The notes under the pieces are model-generated. The model made no database searches and was not told the DNA's origin. It was given only the letters and a program-made list of their open reading frames with translations. A DNA stretch of 27,663 nt, taken from the NCBI GenBank assembly GCA_964529005.1, contig CAZGUH010000047.1, forward strand, positions 1 to 27,663, given 5' to 3'. Shown here piece by piece: positions 7,509 through 15,589 of the stretch. Every line of letters begins with the position of its first letter. Within the stretch, counting starts at the first letter, position 1. The translations under genes and the position numbers were made by a program. The stretch is from CAZGUH01 sp964529005. Its GTDB lineage: Bacteria; Actinomycetota; Acidimicrobiia; Acidimicrobiales; Ilumatobacteraceae.

Positions 7509-8185
7509 GATTGCAAGCGGTACCCGAGCCCGCGCACCGTGACGACGTGGCGCGGGTTGGCGGGATCCTGCTCGACCTTGGTGCGCAGGCGGCGGACGTG
7601 GACGTCGACGAGCCGGCCGTCGCCGAAGTAGTCGTAGCCCCACACCTTGTCCAGCAGCGCCTCGCGCGAGAAGACCCGCCCGGGGTTCTGCGCCAGCTCG
7701 ACCAGCAAGCGGAACTCGGTCTTGGTGAGGTGCAGCTCCTGGCCGGCGCGCAGCACTTTGCCCTCTTCGGCGATGATCTCGAGGTCGCCGAACACGAGCT
7801 TGGCGTGCGTCGGCCCGATCGGGCGGATCCGCCGCAGCAGGGCGCGGATGCGCGCCGAGAGCTCCTTGGCCTGGAACGGCTTGGTCAGGTAGTCGTCGGC
7901 GCCGGCCTCCAGGCCAGCGACGACGTCGTGCGTGTCGGCGCGCGCTGTGACCATCACGATCGGCACGTCGCTGGTGCGCCGCAACGTGCGGCACAGCTCG
8001 AAGCCGTCGATGCCCGGCAGCATGATGTCGATCAGCACGACGTCCGGCGAGCCGTGCTGGAACAGCTCGATGGCCTCCTCGCCGCTGCCGGCCTCGTCGA
8101 CGGTCCATCCCTCGTCCTCGAGGGCGAGCTTCACGGCGGCGCGGATCCGTTCGTCGTCTTCGACCGTCAAGATGCGAGTTCCCAC
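7505..8185 (-). CDS. mtrA: MtrA-like response regulator (OmpR family)
   Basis: 226-residue DNA-binding response regulator. The receiver domain (4-117) has acidic pocket D10/D11, phosphoacceptor D53 (VVLIDIMLPG), T80 and K102 (TKPF). A winged-helix OmpR/PhoB domain (about 130-226) ends in DVHVRRLRTKVEQDPANPRHVVTVRGLGYRL. The receiver sequence around 75-118 is close to mycobacterial MtrA, and the length matches (MtrA is about 228). MtrA controls wall-hydrolase and division genes in other actinobacteria, so the nearby dcw cluster is a plausible target. I chose GTG 8185, where the receiver domain begins; an upstream GTG would add 11 unlikely residues. The sequence CATCAT-N6-GTG upstream is an imperfect leaderless -10. 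A gap of 55 bp separates it from the phosphatase gene upstream. Confidence 0.9.
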   Translation of the reverse strand: MGTRILTVEDDERIRAAVKLALEDEGWTVDEAGSGEEAIELFQHGSPDVVLIDIMLPGIDGFELCRTLRRTSDVPIVMVTARADTHDVVAGLEAGADDYLTKPFQAKELSARIRALLRRIRPIGPTHAKLVFGDLEIIAEEGKVLRAGQELHLTKTEFRLLVELAQNPGRVFSREALLDKVWGYDYFGDGRLVDVHVRRLRTKVEQDPANPRHVVTVRGLGYRLQS

Positions 8186-8240
8186 GGCGACATGATGCCG
8201 TACCGGCGGCGCGATCACGCGCGCAGGCGGTCCGTGGGGG

Positions 8241-9026
8241 TCAGAGGGCTGCGCCGGCCAGGAGATCGCGCATCGTCCCGAACAGGTGGGGGTTGGCGAC
8301 CAGGACCTCGGACGGGCGCGCCGGCCCTCCCGCGAAGTCGCCGCTGAGACAGCCTGCCTCGTGGGCGATCAGCTGTCCGGCAGCGAGATCCCACGGGTTC
8401 AGCCATTCCTCGTAGTAGCAGTCGACGCGGCCGGCGGCGACGTAGCAGAGGTCGACCGCGGCGGCGCCCAGGCGGCGGACGTCGCGCACGTCCGCGATGA
8501 AGCGCGCCAGCCGCGCGGCTTGGCGCTGGCGGCGCTCGGGCAGGTAGCTGAAGCCCGTGGCGACCAGCGCGTGGCGGACCTCGGTCGTCGCCGAGCATGC
8601 GATCGGCACGCCGTTGAGGCTCGCGCCCTCACCGCGCGCGGCCGAGAACAGCTCGTCGGTGGCGGGGACGTACACCGCGCCGGCCAGGGCGCCGGCGTCG
8701 TCGCAGGCGGCGATCGACACGGCGTATCCCGGCAGGCCGTAGAAGAAGTTCGTCGTGCCGTCGATCGGGTCGATCAGCCATCGGATGCCGGACACACCCG
8801 GATCGTCCGTGCCTTCCTCCCCGACGACGCCGTCGTCGGGCCGCAGCGAGCGCAGCCCGTCGACGATCATCCGCTCCGAGGCGGTGTCGAACTGCGTGAC
8901 CATGTCGGTCGGGCTCGACTTCGTCAGCGCCGACAGCTGCCCCGCAGCGCGGCCCGAGCGCACGTACTGCCCTGCTGCTGTGGCGAGTGCCGCGGCGATC
9001 TCGCGCAGCTCGCTGCCGGCGGTCAT
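8241..9026 (-). CDS. Inositol monophosphatase family phosphatase
   Basis: Mg-dependent sugar-phosphatase of the IMPase (SuhB/HisN-like) family, 261 residues, full length. The metal site is complete: E70 in GVVGEEGTDD, D86 and D89 in WLIDPIDGTTNF (83-94), and D213 in the second motif NPWDLAAG (210-217). The likely substrates are inositol 1-phosphate, histidinol phosphate or related sugar phosphates; sequence alone does not decide. In actinobacteria inositol feeds phosphatidylinositol and mycothiol synthesis. The start ATG shares one base with the stop of the upstream membrane-protein gene (TGATG), indicating translational coupling. The MtrA-like gene is 55 bp downstream on the same strand. Confidence 0.9.
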   Translation of the reverse strand: MTAGSELREIAAALATAAGQYVRSGRAAGQLSALTKSSPTDMVTQFDTASERMIVDGLRSLRPDDGVVGEEGTDDPGVSGIRWLIDPIDGTTNFFYGLPGYAVSIAACDDAGALAGAVYVPATDELFSAARGEGASLNGVPIACSATTEVRHALVATGFSYLPERRQRQAARLARFIADVRDVRRLGAAAVDLCYVAAGRVDCYYEEWLNPWDLAAGQLIAHEAGCLSGDFAGGPARPSEVLVANPHLFGTMRDLLAGAAL

Positions 9027-9340
9027 CAGCCCCGCCGGATGTTGGCGCGGTGCGCGGCCTCGCGGTCGCGGATGTCCTTCCATTCGCCGCTCGCGCGCAG
9101 CATCAGCACAGCGACGACGGCCATCCCGATCGCTGCCAGGACCGCGCCGGCGAACGCCCCGAGGCCCTTGCCGAGGCCGCAGTCGCCGTCGCACTGGAGC
9201 GCGACGAGGCTGTAGCCGATCAGCCCGCCCGCCACGCCGGCGAGGATGATCGAGACGAATGCCGCCGCCCGTGCGGCGGGGGACGGCAGCGCCGACAGCC
9301 CCGCGCTGGCGTTGCGCTCGTCGGCTGGTTCCGTCGCCAC
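9026..9340 (-). CDS. Small two-helix membrane protein
   Basis: 104-residue protein with no recognised family. It has a polar N-terminus, TM1 at about 26-48, and a short extracytoplasmic turn containing two cysteines (C50 and C54, in CDGDC). TM2 follows at about 59-81, then a charged cytoplasmic tail ending WKDIRDREAAHRANIRRG. The two cysteines could form a disulfide or bind metal. I place the start at GTG 9340 because a TACGCT box lies exactly 7 nt upstream; GTG 9364 would add eight residues and overlap that box. The stop overlaps the phosphatase start by one base, so the pair is one transcription unit. Confidence 0.65.
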   Translation of the reverse strand: MATEPADERNASAGLSALPSPAARAAAFVSIILAGVAGGLIGYSLVALQCDGDCGLGKGLGAFAGAVLAAIGMAVVAVLMLRASGEWKDIRDREAAHRANIRRG

Positions 9341-9347
9341 GGCCGAG

Positions 9348-9353
9348 AGCGTA
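9348..9353 (-). promoter_or_regulatory. Candidate -10 box for leaderless membrane-protein/phosphatase mRNA
   Basis: TACGCT on the minus strand is followed by 7 nt and then GTG 9340. It chooses between two in-frame GTG starts. The divergent dinB -10 box lies about 55 bp away on the other strand. Confidence 0.5.
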
Positions 9354-9405
9354 GGCAACGCCACGACCGCCAGCCCAGCTGCGTGCAGGGCGCGGCGTCG
9401 GGGCT

Positions 9406-9411
9406 TACGGT
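9406..9411 (+). promoter_or_regulatory. Candidate -10 box for leaderless dinB mRNA
   Basis: TACGGT is followed by 6 nt and then GTG 9418. The intervening GGGGAG touches the start codon and is too close to act as a ribosome-binding site. I see no LexA-type box in this short gap. Confidence 0.5.
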
Positions 9412-9417
9412 GGGGAG

Positions 9418-10689
9418 GTGGCCCTCGGTCCGGATCGGGCGATCCTGCACGTCGACATGGACGCGTTCTTCGTGTCGGTCGAGCTGGCGCGCCGCCCCGA
9501 GCTGCGTGGGCGGCCGGTCGTGGTCGGCGGCGAGGGTCCGCGCGGCGTGGTGGCGGCGGCGTCCTACGAGGCCCGCCGCTACGGGGTCTTCAGCGCGATG
9601 CCGTCGACGACGGCGCGCCGGTTGTGCCCCGAGGCGGTGTTCCTGCCCGGCGACCACGCGCACTATTCGGAGGTCAGCGCACAGGTGCACGCCGTGTTCC
9701 GCGAGGTGACGCCGCTCGTCGAGCCGATCGCTCTGGACGAAGCGTTCCTCGACGTCAGCGGCGCTCGGCGGCTGCACGGCGACGCTCCGACGATTGCCGC
9801 GCGGATCCGCGACCAGGTGCGCAGCCGTCTGGGTCTCGAGTGCTCGGTCGGCGTGGCGACGAACAAGTTCGTCGCCAAGGTCGCGTCGAAGGCTGCCAAG
9901 CCGAAGGCGACCCCGGCCGGGGTGTGCGCCGGCGCAGGCGTGGTCGAGGTCCCGTCGGGATCCGAGGCAGCGTTTCTCGCCCCGCTGCCGGTGCGCGCCG
10001 TGTGGGGGGTGGGCCCAGCGACGTTCGACCGGCTCAACCGCCTCGGCGTGCGAACCGTCGGCGATCTCGCCGCGATCAGCGAGAGCGCGCTCGTCGCCTC
10101 TCTCGGCAAAGCACACGGCCGGCAGCTCTTCCGGCTCGCCCGCGGGATCGACGAGCGGCCGGTGGAGCCCGATCGCGACACCAAGTCGATCGGCCACGAG
10201 GAGACGTTCGCCCGCGACCTGCACGGCGCCGACGAGATCCACGTCGAGTTGGTGCGGATGAGCGACGCGGTGGCGGCGCGGCTGCGGGCGCACGGCGTCG
10301 GAGCCAGGACCATCACGCTCAAGCTGCGCTTCGACGACTTCACGACGATCAGCCGTGCGGTCACGATGCCGAGCGCGCTCGACACCGCGCCGGCGATCCT
10401 CGCCGCGTCGAGCGGGTTGCTCGCCCAGGTCGACCTGGGGCGCGGCGTCCGTCTCGTCGGCGTCAGCGCGTCGAACTTCGCCATGCCGGCGGAGCAGCTG
10501 ACGATGGACGGCTTGTTCGACGACGCGCCGCAGCCCGACGACTGGGACGCAGCGTCGGACGCGATCGACGAGATCCGCAGCCGCTTCGGCCCCGGGGCGA
10601 TCGGCCCGGCGAGCGTCGCGACCACCACCGCGGGCCTGCGGGTCGTGCGCCGCGGCGCGCAGCAATGGGGGCCGAACAGCCGCGGGTGA
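9418..10689 (+). CDS. dinB: DNA polymerase IV (Y family)
   Basis: Error-prone translesion polymerase of 423 residues. The palm shows metal ligands D13 in HVDMDAFFVSVE (11-22) and D107/E108 in IALDEAFLDV (104-113). F18 is at the steric-gate position, and the fingers segment YEARRYGVFSAMPSTTARRLCP (50-71) is typical. A helix-hairpin-helix thumb region (VRAVWGVGPATFDRLNRLGVRTVGDLA) and a little-finger domain follow. A QLTMDGLF segment near the C-terminus resembles a clamp-binding peptide. All catalytic residues are present, so this is not one of the inactive relatives associated with mutasome modules. It is monocistronic, divergent from the membrane-protein gene, with GTG as start. Regulation by DNA damage cannot be confirmed from the upstream sequence. 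Confidence 0.94.
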   Translation: MALGPDRAILHVDMDAFFVSVELARRPELRGRPVVVGGEGPRGVVAAASYEARRYGVFSAMPSTTARRLCPEAVFLPGDHAHYSEVSAQVHAVFREVTPLVEPIALDEAFLDVSGARRLHGDAPTIAARIRDQVRSRLGLECSVGVATNKFVAKVASKAAKPKATPAGVCAGAGVVEVPSGSEAAFLAPLPVRAVWGVGPATFDRLNRLGVRTVGDLAAISESALVASLGKAHGRQLFRLARGIDERPVEPDRDTKSIGHEETFARDLHGADEIHVELVRMSDAVAARLRAHGVGARTITLKLRFDDFTTISRAVTMPSALDTAPAILAASSGLLAQVDLGRGVRLVGVSASNFAMPAEQLTMDGLFDDAPQPDDWDAASDAIDEIRSRFGPGAIGPASVATTTAGLRVVRRGAQQWGPNSRG

Positions 10690-10713
10690 CCCGGCGACGG
10701 CGGAGCGTACGCG

Positions 10714-10742
10714 TTGTCTCGGCAGTGTTCACGTGCGACAAT
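10714..10742 (+). promoter_or_regulatory. Sigma70-type promoter for the DUF3040 gene
   Basis: TTGTCT (10714-10719) and GACAAT (10737-10742) are separated by exactly 17 nt. They lie about 45 nt before the ATG and upstream of a good AGGAGA ribosome-binding site. This is one of only two places in the window where a -35/-10 pair plus a leader is evident. Confidence 0.55.
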
Positions 10743-10786
10743 GCAGGGGCACGCCCTGCCCGGGGACGTTGCGCAGGAGAGCCGCC

Positions 10787-11116
10787 ATGCCGCTTTCGGA
10801 AGACGAACAGCGCATCCTCCGCCAGATCGAGGAGCAGCTGCAAAGCGATCCCTCTTTCCCGCGCAACTTCTCGCAGGTGTCCCGCAGATCGGGGTCACGG
10901 CGCATGATCATCCTGTCCGCAATCGGAGTCGTCGGCTGCCTGGCCGTGCTGATCGCCACCTTGCAGGTCAGCGCGTGGCTGTCGTTCGTGGCGTTTTTGG
11001 CGATGCTGGCCGCAGCGGTGGTCTTCGAGCGCGAGCTGCGCGCCCTGGGGCGCAACCGCTTCCAGCAGCACTCGTCCAGCCTGCCCTGGCGTCGCCAGCG
11101 CGTGCACCGCGACTGA
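10787..11116 (+). CDS. DUF3040 membrane protein
   Basis: 109-residue protein whose N-terminus MPLSEDEQRILRQIEEQL is the hallmark of the actinobacterial DUF3040 family. Two adjacent hydrophobic helices at about 39-59 and 62-80 form a hairpin with both ends cytoplasmic. The C-terminal tail is basic (WRRQRVHRD). The function of the family is not known. The start is supported by AGGAGA 6 nt upstream of the ATG. It converges with the transglutaminase gene, with only 7 bp between the two stops. Confidence 0.85.
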   Translation: MPLSEDEQRILRQIEEQLQSDPSFPRNFSQVSRRSGSRRMIILSAIGVVGCLAVLIATLQVSAWLSFVAFLAMLAAAVVFERELRALGRNRFQQHSSSLPWRRQRVHRD

Positions 11117-11123
11117 CCAGGCG

Positions 11124-13394
11124 TCAGCGACCCAGCGCGAGGCCGTGCAACCGCGCCCCGACGCGCGGGTCGACCCGGGCCCGCAGGCGTGCCGTCCACG
11201 GCAGTTCCGCCAACGCCATGTGGTGCAGGTCGCGGGCGAGCTTCTCGCATCGCGCGGCGGTGTCACCGTCGGGCTCGGCCGGGGCGTAGAACGCGCGGGT
11301 GGCCTGCTGCGCGAGCTGGTCGAGCGCGGCTCGCGCCACCGGATCGAGGCGGGCACGGCCTGCGTACTCCAGCGCGGTGTCGCCGGTGCGCGCTTCGACA
11401 CCGAGCATCTCTGCGGCGGCGAGCGCCCGATGCCACGCCCGGGCGATGCGCCCCGGCGCATCGTGACCGGCGCGGCGCGCCGCGATCGTGTCGAAGACCC
11501 AGGGAGACAGCGCCGTCCAGGCGATGGCGACCGCCGCCAAGACGGCGAGCACGATGGCCCACGGCGGGATCGAACCCCCGCCGTCGTCGACCGGCGCGGC
11601 CGGCGTGGCGCCGCCGTCGAGGCCCGGGTCGATGAGGTCGGGCAACCCGGCGTCGACCGGTGAGGACGCCGGCGTCGCGGACGGCGACGTCGTCTGCGGC
11701 ACGGACTGCGACGGCGCCTGGTCGGCCGCGCCGCCACCGTCGAACGCCGGCTCCTGGGCCGGCGAGACGCCGGTGGTGCCTTCCGCTCCCGGAGCCCCTC
11801 GCCCGGGCGTCGGTTCGAACAGCACCCACCCGGCGTCGTCGAACCACACCTCGGGCCATGCGTGTGCGTTGCGCCCGCGCACGTGGAATAGGCCGTCGGC
11901 TTGCAGGTCGCCGGGCGTGAACCCGACCGCGACCCGCGCCGGCAGGCCGATCGACCGTGCCATCGCGGCGAACGCCCCGGCGAACTGCTCGCAGTACCCC
12001 TCGCGCAGGCGCAGGAAGCTCTCGATGCTGTCGATGCTGTGCCCGCGTTGCACGTCGAGGTTGTAGGTGAACTCCGTGCGGAACCAGTTCTGGAGCAGGA
12101 CGGCCTGGTCGTACGGCGTCGCCGCGCCCGCGGTGACGTCGCGGGCGACGCCGACGATCCCGCGGGGGAAGCTGTCGGGCAGGTCGAGATAGATCGAGTC
12201 GGGCGGCGACGACACCGTCGATCGCCGCAGCACGTCGGCCGAGGGCTCCCCGATCGCGGACGTGATCTCGAACGTCATGCCCGGCTCGGTCCCGTCGGCG
12301 CCGGTGAGCACCAACGTCGCGGTGTCGGAGACCCATTGCAGGCCGGGGGAGCTCGTGGCCACCGGCTTGAACGCGGCCGGCAGGAGCTGGCCGTCCATCG
12401 CCTTGATCGTCAGCGTCTGGGTGATCTCGACGTCACCCCGGTCGACGTCCTCGAAGCGGCCGCGGGCATTCGACAGGGAACGCGAGGGCAGCCCCCACGT
12501 CGAGCCGTTGAACACCGCCAGGCCCGTGAGCCGCCAGTACGCCGCCTGCGGGGCCTGCATCGTGAAGTACTCGAGGTTGCTCTGGTTGACGAGCCGCGAC
12601 CGGATGTCGACGAGAGGGCTCACGACCTCGGTGACGTCGCCGGATCGGTTGCGGGTGTCGACGAGCGCGGCGTCTCCCGCTCCGGGCAGCCGCGGGCCCG
12701 CGGCCGCGGCGATTCCCGCCACCGCGGCGGCGAGCACGACCGCGGCGGGAACCGCCCGCGCCATCGCCCGCGTCGGGCGGCCTAGCCACGCGCCCTCCGA
12801 TCGGCCATGCGCCAGCCGCAGCAGCGCGACGCAGCACAGCGCCACCGCGACCCACAGGGCCGAGAGCACGACGCGGTTGCGGTCGACGCCGAGCGCGGCG
12901 GTGAAGACCATTAGCACACCTGACGGCACGGCCGCTTCGGCACGGCCGAAGGCGCGGAACGCGAACGCGTCGGATGCGATCGCGGCGAGGCCCAGCGCCA
13001 GCGCCGCGCCGACGGCATAGCCGCCGGACGACGGCACCGGCGCGACCGCCGTGGGGAACTGGTCCCACACCAGGGTGAGGTCGAGGCGAGCGAACTCGAA
13101 CGTCTGGCGCGTGGGGAACGGACCGGCGAGTGTGTCGCGGTAGTGGACGAACGCGACGACCTCGGCGAGCGCGGCGAGCGACACCGGCAGAGCGATGAGG
13201 AACGGCACGCGAACGGAACGCAGCGCGGCGGCGACGCCGTGGCAGACGACCGCCACCACCGCCATCATCGGCAGGAACTCCCAGCCGTCGAAGACCCGGC
13301 AGTAGCCGACCGCGGTGGTGATCGTGAGCGCCAGGAGACCGATGGTCGCCGCCGTCGTCTCCGGGCTCGTGGCGCCCGGCGCGCGCCGGCTCAC
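11124..13394 (-). CDS. Membrane transglutaminase-like protein (TgpA family, DUF3488/DUF4129)
   Basis: 756-residue membrane protein. The N-terminal quarter (about 15-235) holds several hydrophobic helices (DUF3488/TgpA_N). A large extracytoplasmic part contains the transglutaminase core with C468 (LREGYCEQFAGAFAAMARSIGLP), H511 (NAHAWPEVWFDD) and the acidic position E527 in WVLFEPTPG. A Pro/Ser/Thr-rich low-complexity linker (545-605), one more helix (610-632) and a cytoplasmic DUF4129-like tail follow. The family acts at the cell surface as a protease- or transglutaminase-like enzyme; its substrate is unknown. GTG 13394 overlaps the DUF58 stop as GTGA. It is the last gene of the MoxR-DUF58-TgpA operon, a conserved arrangement in which the ATPase is thought to help mature or assemble partner proteins. 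Confidence 0.9.
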   Translation of the reverse strand: MSRRAPGATSPETTAATIGLLALTITTAVGYCRVFDGWEFLPMMAVVAVVCHGVAAALRSVRVPFLIALPVSLAALAEVVAFVHYRDTLAGPFPTRQTFEFARLDLTLVWDQFPTAVAPVPSSGGYAVGAALALGLAAIASDAFAFRAFGRAEAAVPSGVLMVFTAALGVDRNRVVLSALWVAVALCCVALLRLAHGRSEGAWLGRPTRAMARAVPAAVVLAAAVAGIAAAAGPRLPGAGDAALVDTRNRSGDVTEVVSPLVDIRSRLVNQSNLEYFTMQAPQAAYWRLTGLAVFNGSTWGLPSRSLSNARGRFEDVDRGDVEITQTLTIKAMDGQLLPAAFKPVATSSPGLQWVSDTATLVLTGADGTEPGMTFEITSAIGEPSADVLRRSTVSSPPDSIYLDLPDSFPRGIVGVARDVTAGAATPYDQAVLLQNWFRTEFTYNLDVQRGHSIDSIESFLRLREGYCEQFAGAFAAMARSIGLPARVAVGFTPGDLQADGLFHVRGRNAHAWPEVWFDDAGWVLFEPTPGRGAPGAEGTTGVSPAQEPAFDGGGAADQAPSQSVPQTTSPSATPASSPVDAGLPDLIDPGLDGGATPAAPVDDGGGSIPPWAIVLAVLAAVAIAWTALSPWVFDTIAARRAGHDAPGRIARAWHRALAAAEMLGVEARTGDTALEYAGRARLDPVARAALDQLAQQATRAFYAPAEPDGDTAARCEKLARDLHHMALAELPWTARLRARVDPRVGARLHGLALGR

Positions 13395-14560
13395 GAGGCC
13401 ACCCCGGCTGCGGCCGGCATCGACAGCTGCGCGGCGGCTCCGGCCACGGCGCGCCACCCGCGGGCGAACGCGTCCCACGACGTCGCGTCGACGGCCAGGC
13501 GATCACCGCGCGGAGGCGGCGTGCTGCAGGCCACGACGACCATGATCTCGGCGGGGTTGGCGCGGCCCCGCAGGGCCGTGTGCGCAGCGCTGCCGACCGC
13601 GCCGGTGACGAGGACCACGAGACCGAAGCCGTCGATCGTCGGGACGGTGAGGTGGTCGACGTCGAGGTCGTCGCCCGCGGTCGCGCCGGCGAGGGCGCGC
13701 AAGCCGGTGATGCCGGCGTCGGGCCCGCGCACGTCGAGCCCCGGTCCGCTGTAGAGGCGCGTCGGCATGCTCGTCGCGGCCGCCAGCGTGATGCTCGCCG
13801 CGACCGACACGGCGCGCTCGAAGGCGCTGGCGTCGTACTGGCCGCCCGCGCGGTCGAGGACGACGGTGCAGCGTCGGATGCCCGCCGCGTCGACCTCGCG
13901 CACCTTCAGCTGCTCGGACCGCGCCGATGCCTTCCAATGGATCCGCCGCAGGTCGTCGCCTTCGACGTAGTCGCGCAGCCCGCGGAACTCGCCGGCCGCC
14001 GACGCCAGCGAGCGGACGCGCACGATCTCGCTGACGACGCCCGTCCCGCCGGATCCGGCCGGCGGGGAGATCACCTGGTGCCAGGGGACGACGACGATCT
14101 CGGTCATCGGCGCGGCCTCGCAGCTGCGCTGCGCCAGGCCGAAGAGGTCGCGGCGGGTGAGCGCCAGCGGGCCGACCGGGAGCAGCCCGCGGCGAGCGGC
14201 GGGAAGGCGGTAGCTTGCCGCGGCCTCCTCGCCGGGGCGAAGGGGAGCGAGTCGCATGGCTGCCCCGCCCATGCCGCCGACTGGCTCCCACAGCTGCACG
14301 GCGGGCGTCGTGGTCTGCCCCCGATTCCGCACACGCAGCCGGATCTCGGCTTCGTCGCCGACCTGCACGACGTCAGGACGGACCTCGCGCGTCGTGCTCA
14401 GCCGGAGAGCGCCTCCCAGCCGCACCGTGGCGAGGGCCACCACCACCGCGGCGAGCAGGCCGCTGCCGACCACGTAGAGCTCGACGATGCCGAAGACCCG
14501 GCCGATGGCGAAGGCGGCCACGGCGGCGAGCAGGGTCGTCCACCCCTGCCGCGTGGGCAT
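13391..14560 (-). CDS. DUF58 protein (MoxR partner)
   Basis: 389-residue protein with two N-terminal hydrophobic helices (about 8-22 and 25-46), then a beta-rich region of extracytoplasmic-domain type. The DUF58 signature lies at about 196-213, with LRDYVEGDDLRRIHWKASAR. The C-terminal part resembles a von Willebrand A-like fold (VVLDRAGG near 233, then VLVTGAVGS). Such proteins work with MoxR ATPases, but their molecular task is not settled. The ATG follows the moxR stop after a single base (TGACATG), and its own stop overlaps the transglutaminase GTG, so all three are translationally coupled. Confidence 0.9.
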   Translation of the reverse strand: MPTRQGWTTLLAAVAAFAIGRVFGIVELYVVGSGLLAAVVVALATVRLGGALRLSTTREVRPDVVQVGDEAEIRLRVRNRGQTTTPAVQLWEPVGGMGGAAMRLAPLRPGEEAAASYRLPAARRGLLPVGPLALTRRDLFGLAQRSCEAAPMTEIVVVPWHQVISPPAGSGGTGVVSEIVRVRSLASAAGEFRGLRDYVEGDDLRRIHWKASARSEQLKVREVDAAGIRRCTVVLDRAGGQYDASAFERAVSVAASITLAAATSMPTRLYSGPGLDVRGPDAGITGLRALAGATAGDDLDVDHLTVPTIDGFGLVVLVTGAVGSAAHTALRGRANPAEIMVVVACSTPPPRGDRLAVDATSWDAFARGWRAVAGAAAQLSMPAAAGVAS

Positions 14561-14561
14561 G

Positions 14562-15527
14562 TCACCGCCCCGTCGGCACGGGCACCGCAGCGAGCAGCTC
14601 GTCGACGGCGTGCGCCGCGGAGTAGCCGCGGCCGCCTGCGTCGGCGCGCACGAGGACCCGGTGGGCGAGCACGAACGGCGCCACCGACTTCACGTCGTCG
14701 GGGATCGCGTAGTTGCGCCCGCGGGCCGCGGCCTGCGCCCGCGTCGCGCGAGCGAGCTGCAACGTCGCACGCGGCGACAAGCCGAGCGAGATCGCCGGGT
14801 GCCGGCGGCTCGCCTCGGCGATCTCGACGAGGTAGCCCTTCAGCGCCGGCGCGAGGTGGACGCCCTTCACCGCCTCGATCATCGCCAGCACTTCGTCCTC
14901 GGACACGACCGGCGACAGGCTGCGCACCGCGTCGGCGCCCCCGAGGCCGTCGAGGATCGCCAGCTCGGCTTCGCGCGCCGGATACCCGAGCGACAGCCGC
15001 AACAGGAACCGGTCGAGCTGGCTCTCGGGCAGCCGGTACGTGCCCTCCTGCTCGACCGGGTTCTGGGTGGCGATCACCATGAACGGCGGCGGCAGCTCGT
15101 AGCTGCGCCCGTCCGCGGACACTTGGCGCTCCTCCATCGCTTCGAGCAACGCCGACTGCGTCTTGGGGGAGGCGCGGTTGATCTCGTCGGCGAGCACGAC
15201 GTTGGCGAACAGCGGACCCTTCTGGAACTGGAACGTCTCGGTCGAGCGCTGGTACACGCTGACGCCGATCAGATCCGTGGGCAACAGGTCGGGCGTGAAC
15301 TGCACCCGCTTCCACGTGCAATCGATCGACGCCGCGAGCGCCTTGGCGAGGCTGGTCTTGCCGACGCCGGGCACGTCTTCGACCAGCAGGTGCCCTTCCG
15401 CGAGGAGGCAGACGATCGCCATGTCGATCGCGTCCCCCTTGCCGTGGACCACCGTGCCGACGTTGCCCGCGATCGCCTCGAACAGCGACGCGAACGTCGG
15501 AGCGGGCGTTGGAGCGGCGGCCGTCAC
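14562..15527 (-). CDS. MoxR-family AAA+ ATPase
   Basis: 321-residue ATPase. Walker A is DVPGVGKTSLAKALA (51-65), Walker B VLADEIN (111-117), sensor 1 ATQNP (153-157), and the arginine-finger region LPESQLDRF (166-174). The typical MoxR insert RVQFTPDLLPTDLIGVSVY is at 74-92, and a C-terminal lid contains SPRA and DDVKSVAPFVLAHR. It probably acts as a chaperone-like machine on the DUF58 and transglutaminase products encoded behind it. The open frame continues upstream, but the fold begins just after GTG 15527, which has a TACCCT box 8 nt upstream. It is divergent from the ROK kinase gene across 62 bp. Confidence 0.93.
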   Translation of the reverse strand: MTAAAPTPAPTFASLFEAIAGNVGTVVHGKGDAIDMAIVCLLAEGHLLVEDVPGVGKTSLAKALAASIDCTWKRVQFTPDLLPTDLIGVSVYQRSTETFQFQKGPLFANVVLADEINRASPKTQSALLEAMEERQVSADGRSYELPPPFMVIATQNPVEQEGTYRLPESQLDRFLLRLSLGYPAREAELAILDGLGGADAVRSLSPVVSEDEVLAMIEAVKGVHLAPALKGYLVEIAEASRRHPAISLGLSPRATLQLARATRAQAAARGRNYAIPDDVKSVAPFVLAHRVLVRADAGGRGYSAAHAVDELLAAVPVPTGR

Positions 15528-15535
15528 AACGGCAC

Positions 15536-15541
15536 AGGGTA
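15536..15541 (-). promoter_or_regulatory. Candidate -10 box for leaderless moxR operon mRNA
   Basis: TACCCT on the minus strand is followed by 8 nt and then GTG 15527. No Shine-Dalgarno precedes the GTG. It shares a 62-bp divergent region with the ROK kinase promoter. Confidence 0.5.
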
Positions 15542-15575
15542 GACCCGCGAACCACGACCAGGGGATCGGTCCCTG

Positions 15576-15581
15576 TACCGT
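15576..15581 (+). promoter_or_regulatory. Candidate -10 box for leaderless ROK kinase mRNA
   Basis: TACCGT is followed by 8 nt and then ATG 15590. It supports this start over an upstream in-frame codon that would add 27 residues with no homology. Confidence 0.5.
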
Positions 15582-15589
15582 TCGCACCG

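Noticed and set aside
5910..7631. Long plus-strand open frame opposite the kinase gene.
   Set aside because: It is an antisense shadow of the kinase; it lacks recognisable motifs, and the kinase boxes on the other strand are complete.
9418..10689. DinB considered as part of an ImuA-ImuB/DnaE2 mutagenesis cassette.
   Set aside because: All catalytic residues are present, as in a true polymerase IV, and no imuA or dnaE2 gene is adjacent.
10684..10700. CGGGT-G-ACCCG inverted repeat at the dinB stop as a terminator.
   Set aside because: The loop is a single base and there is no U-tract; it cannot form a stable RNA hairpin as drawn.
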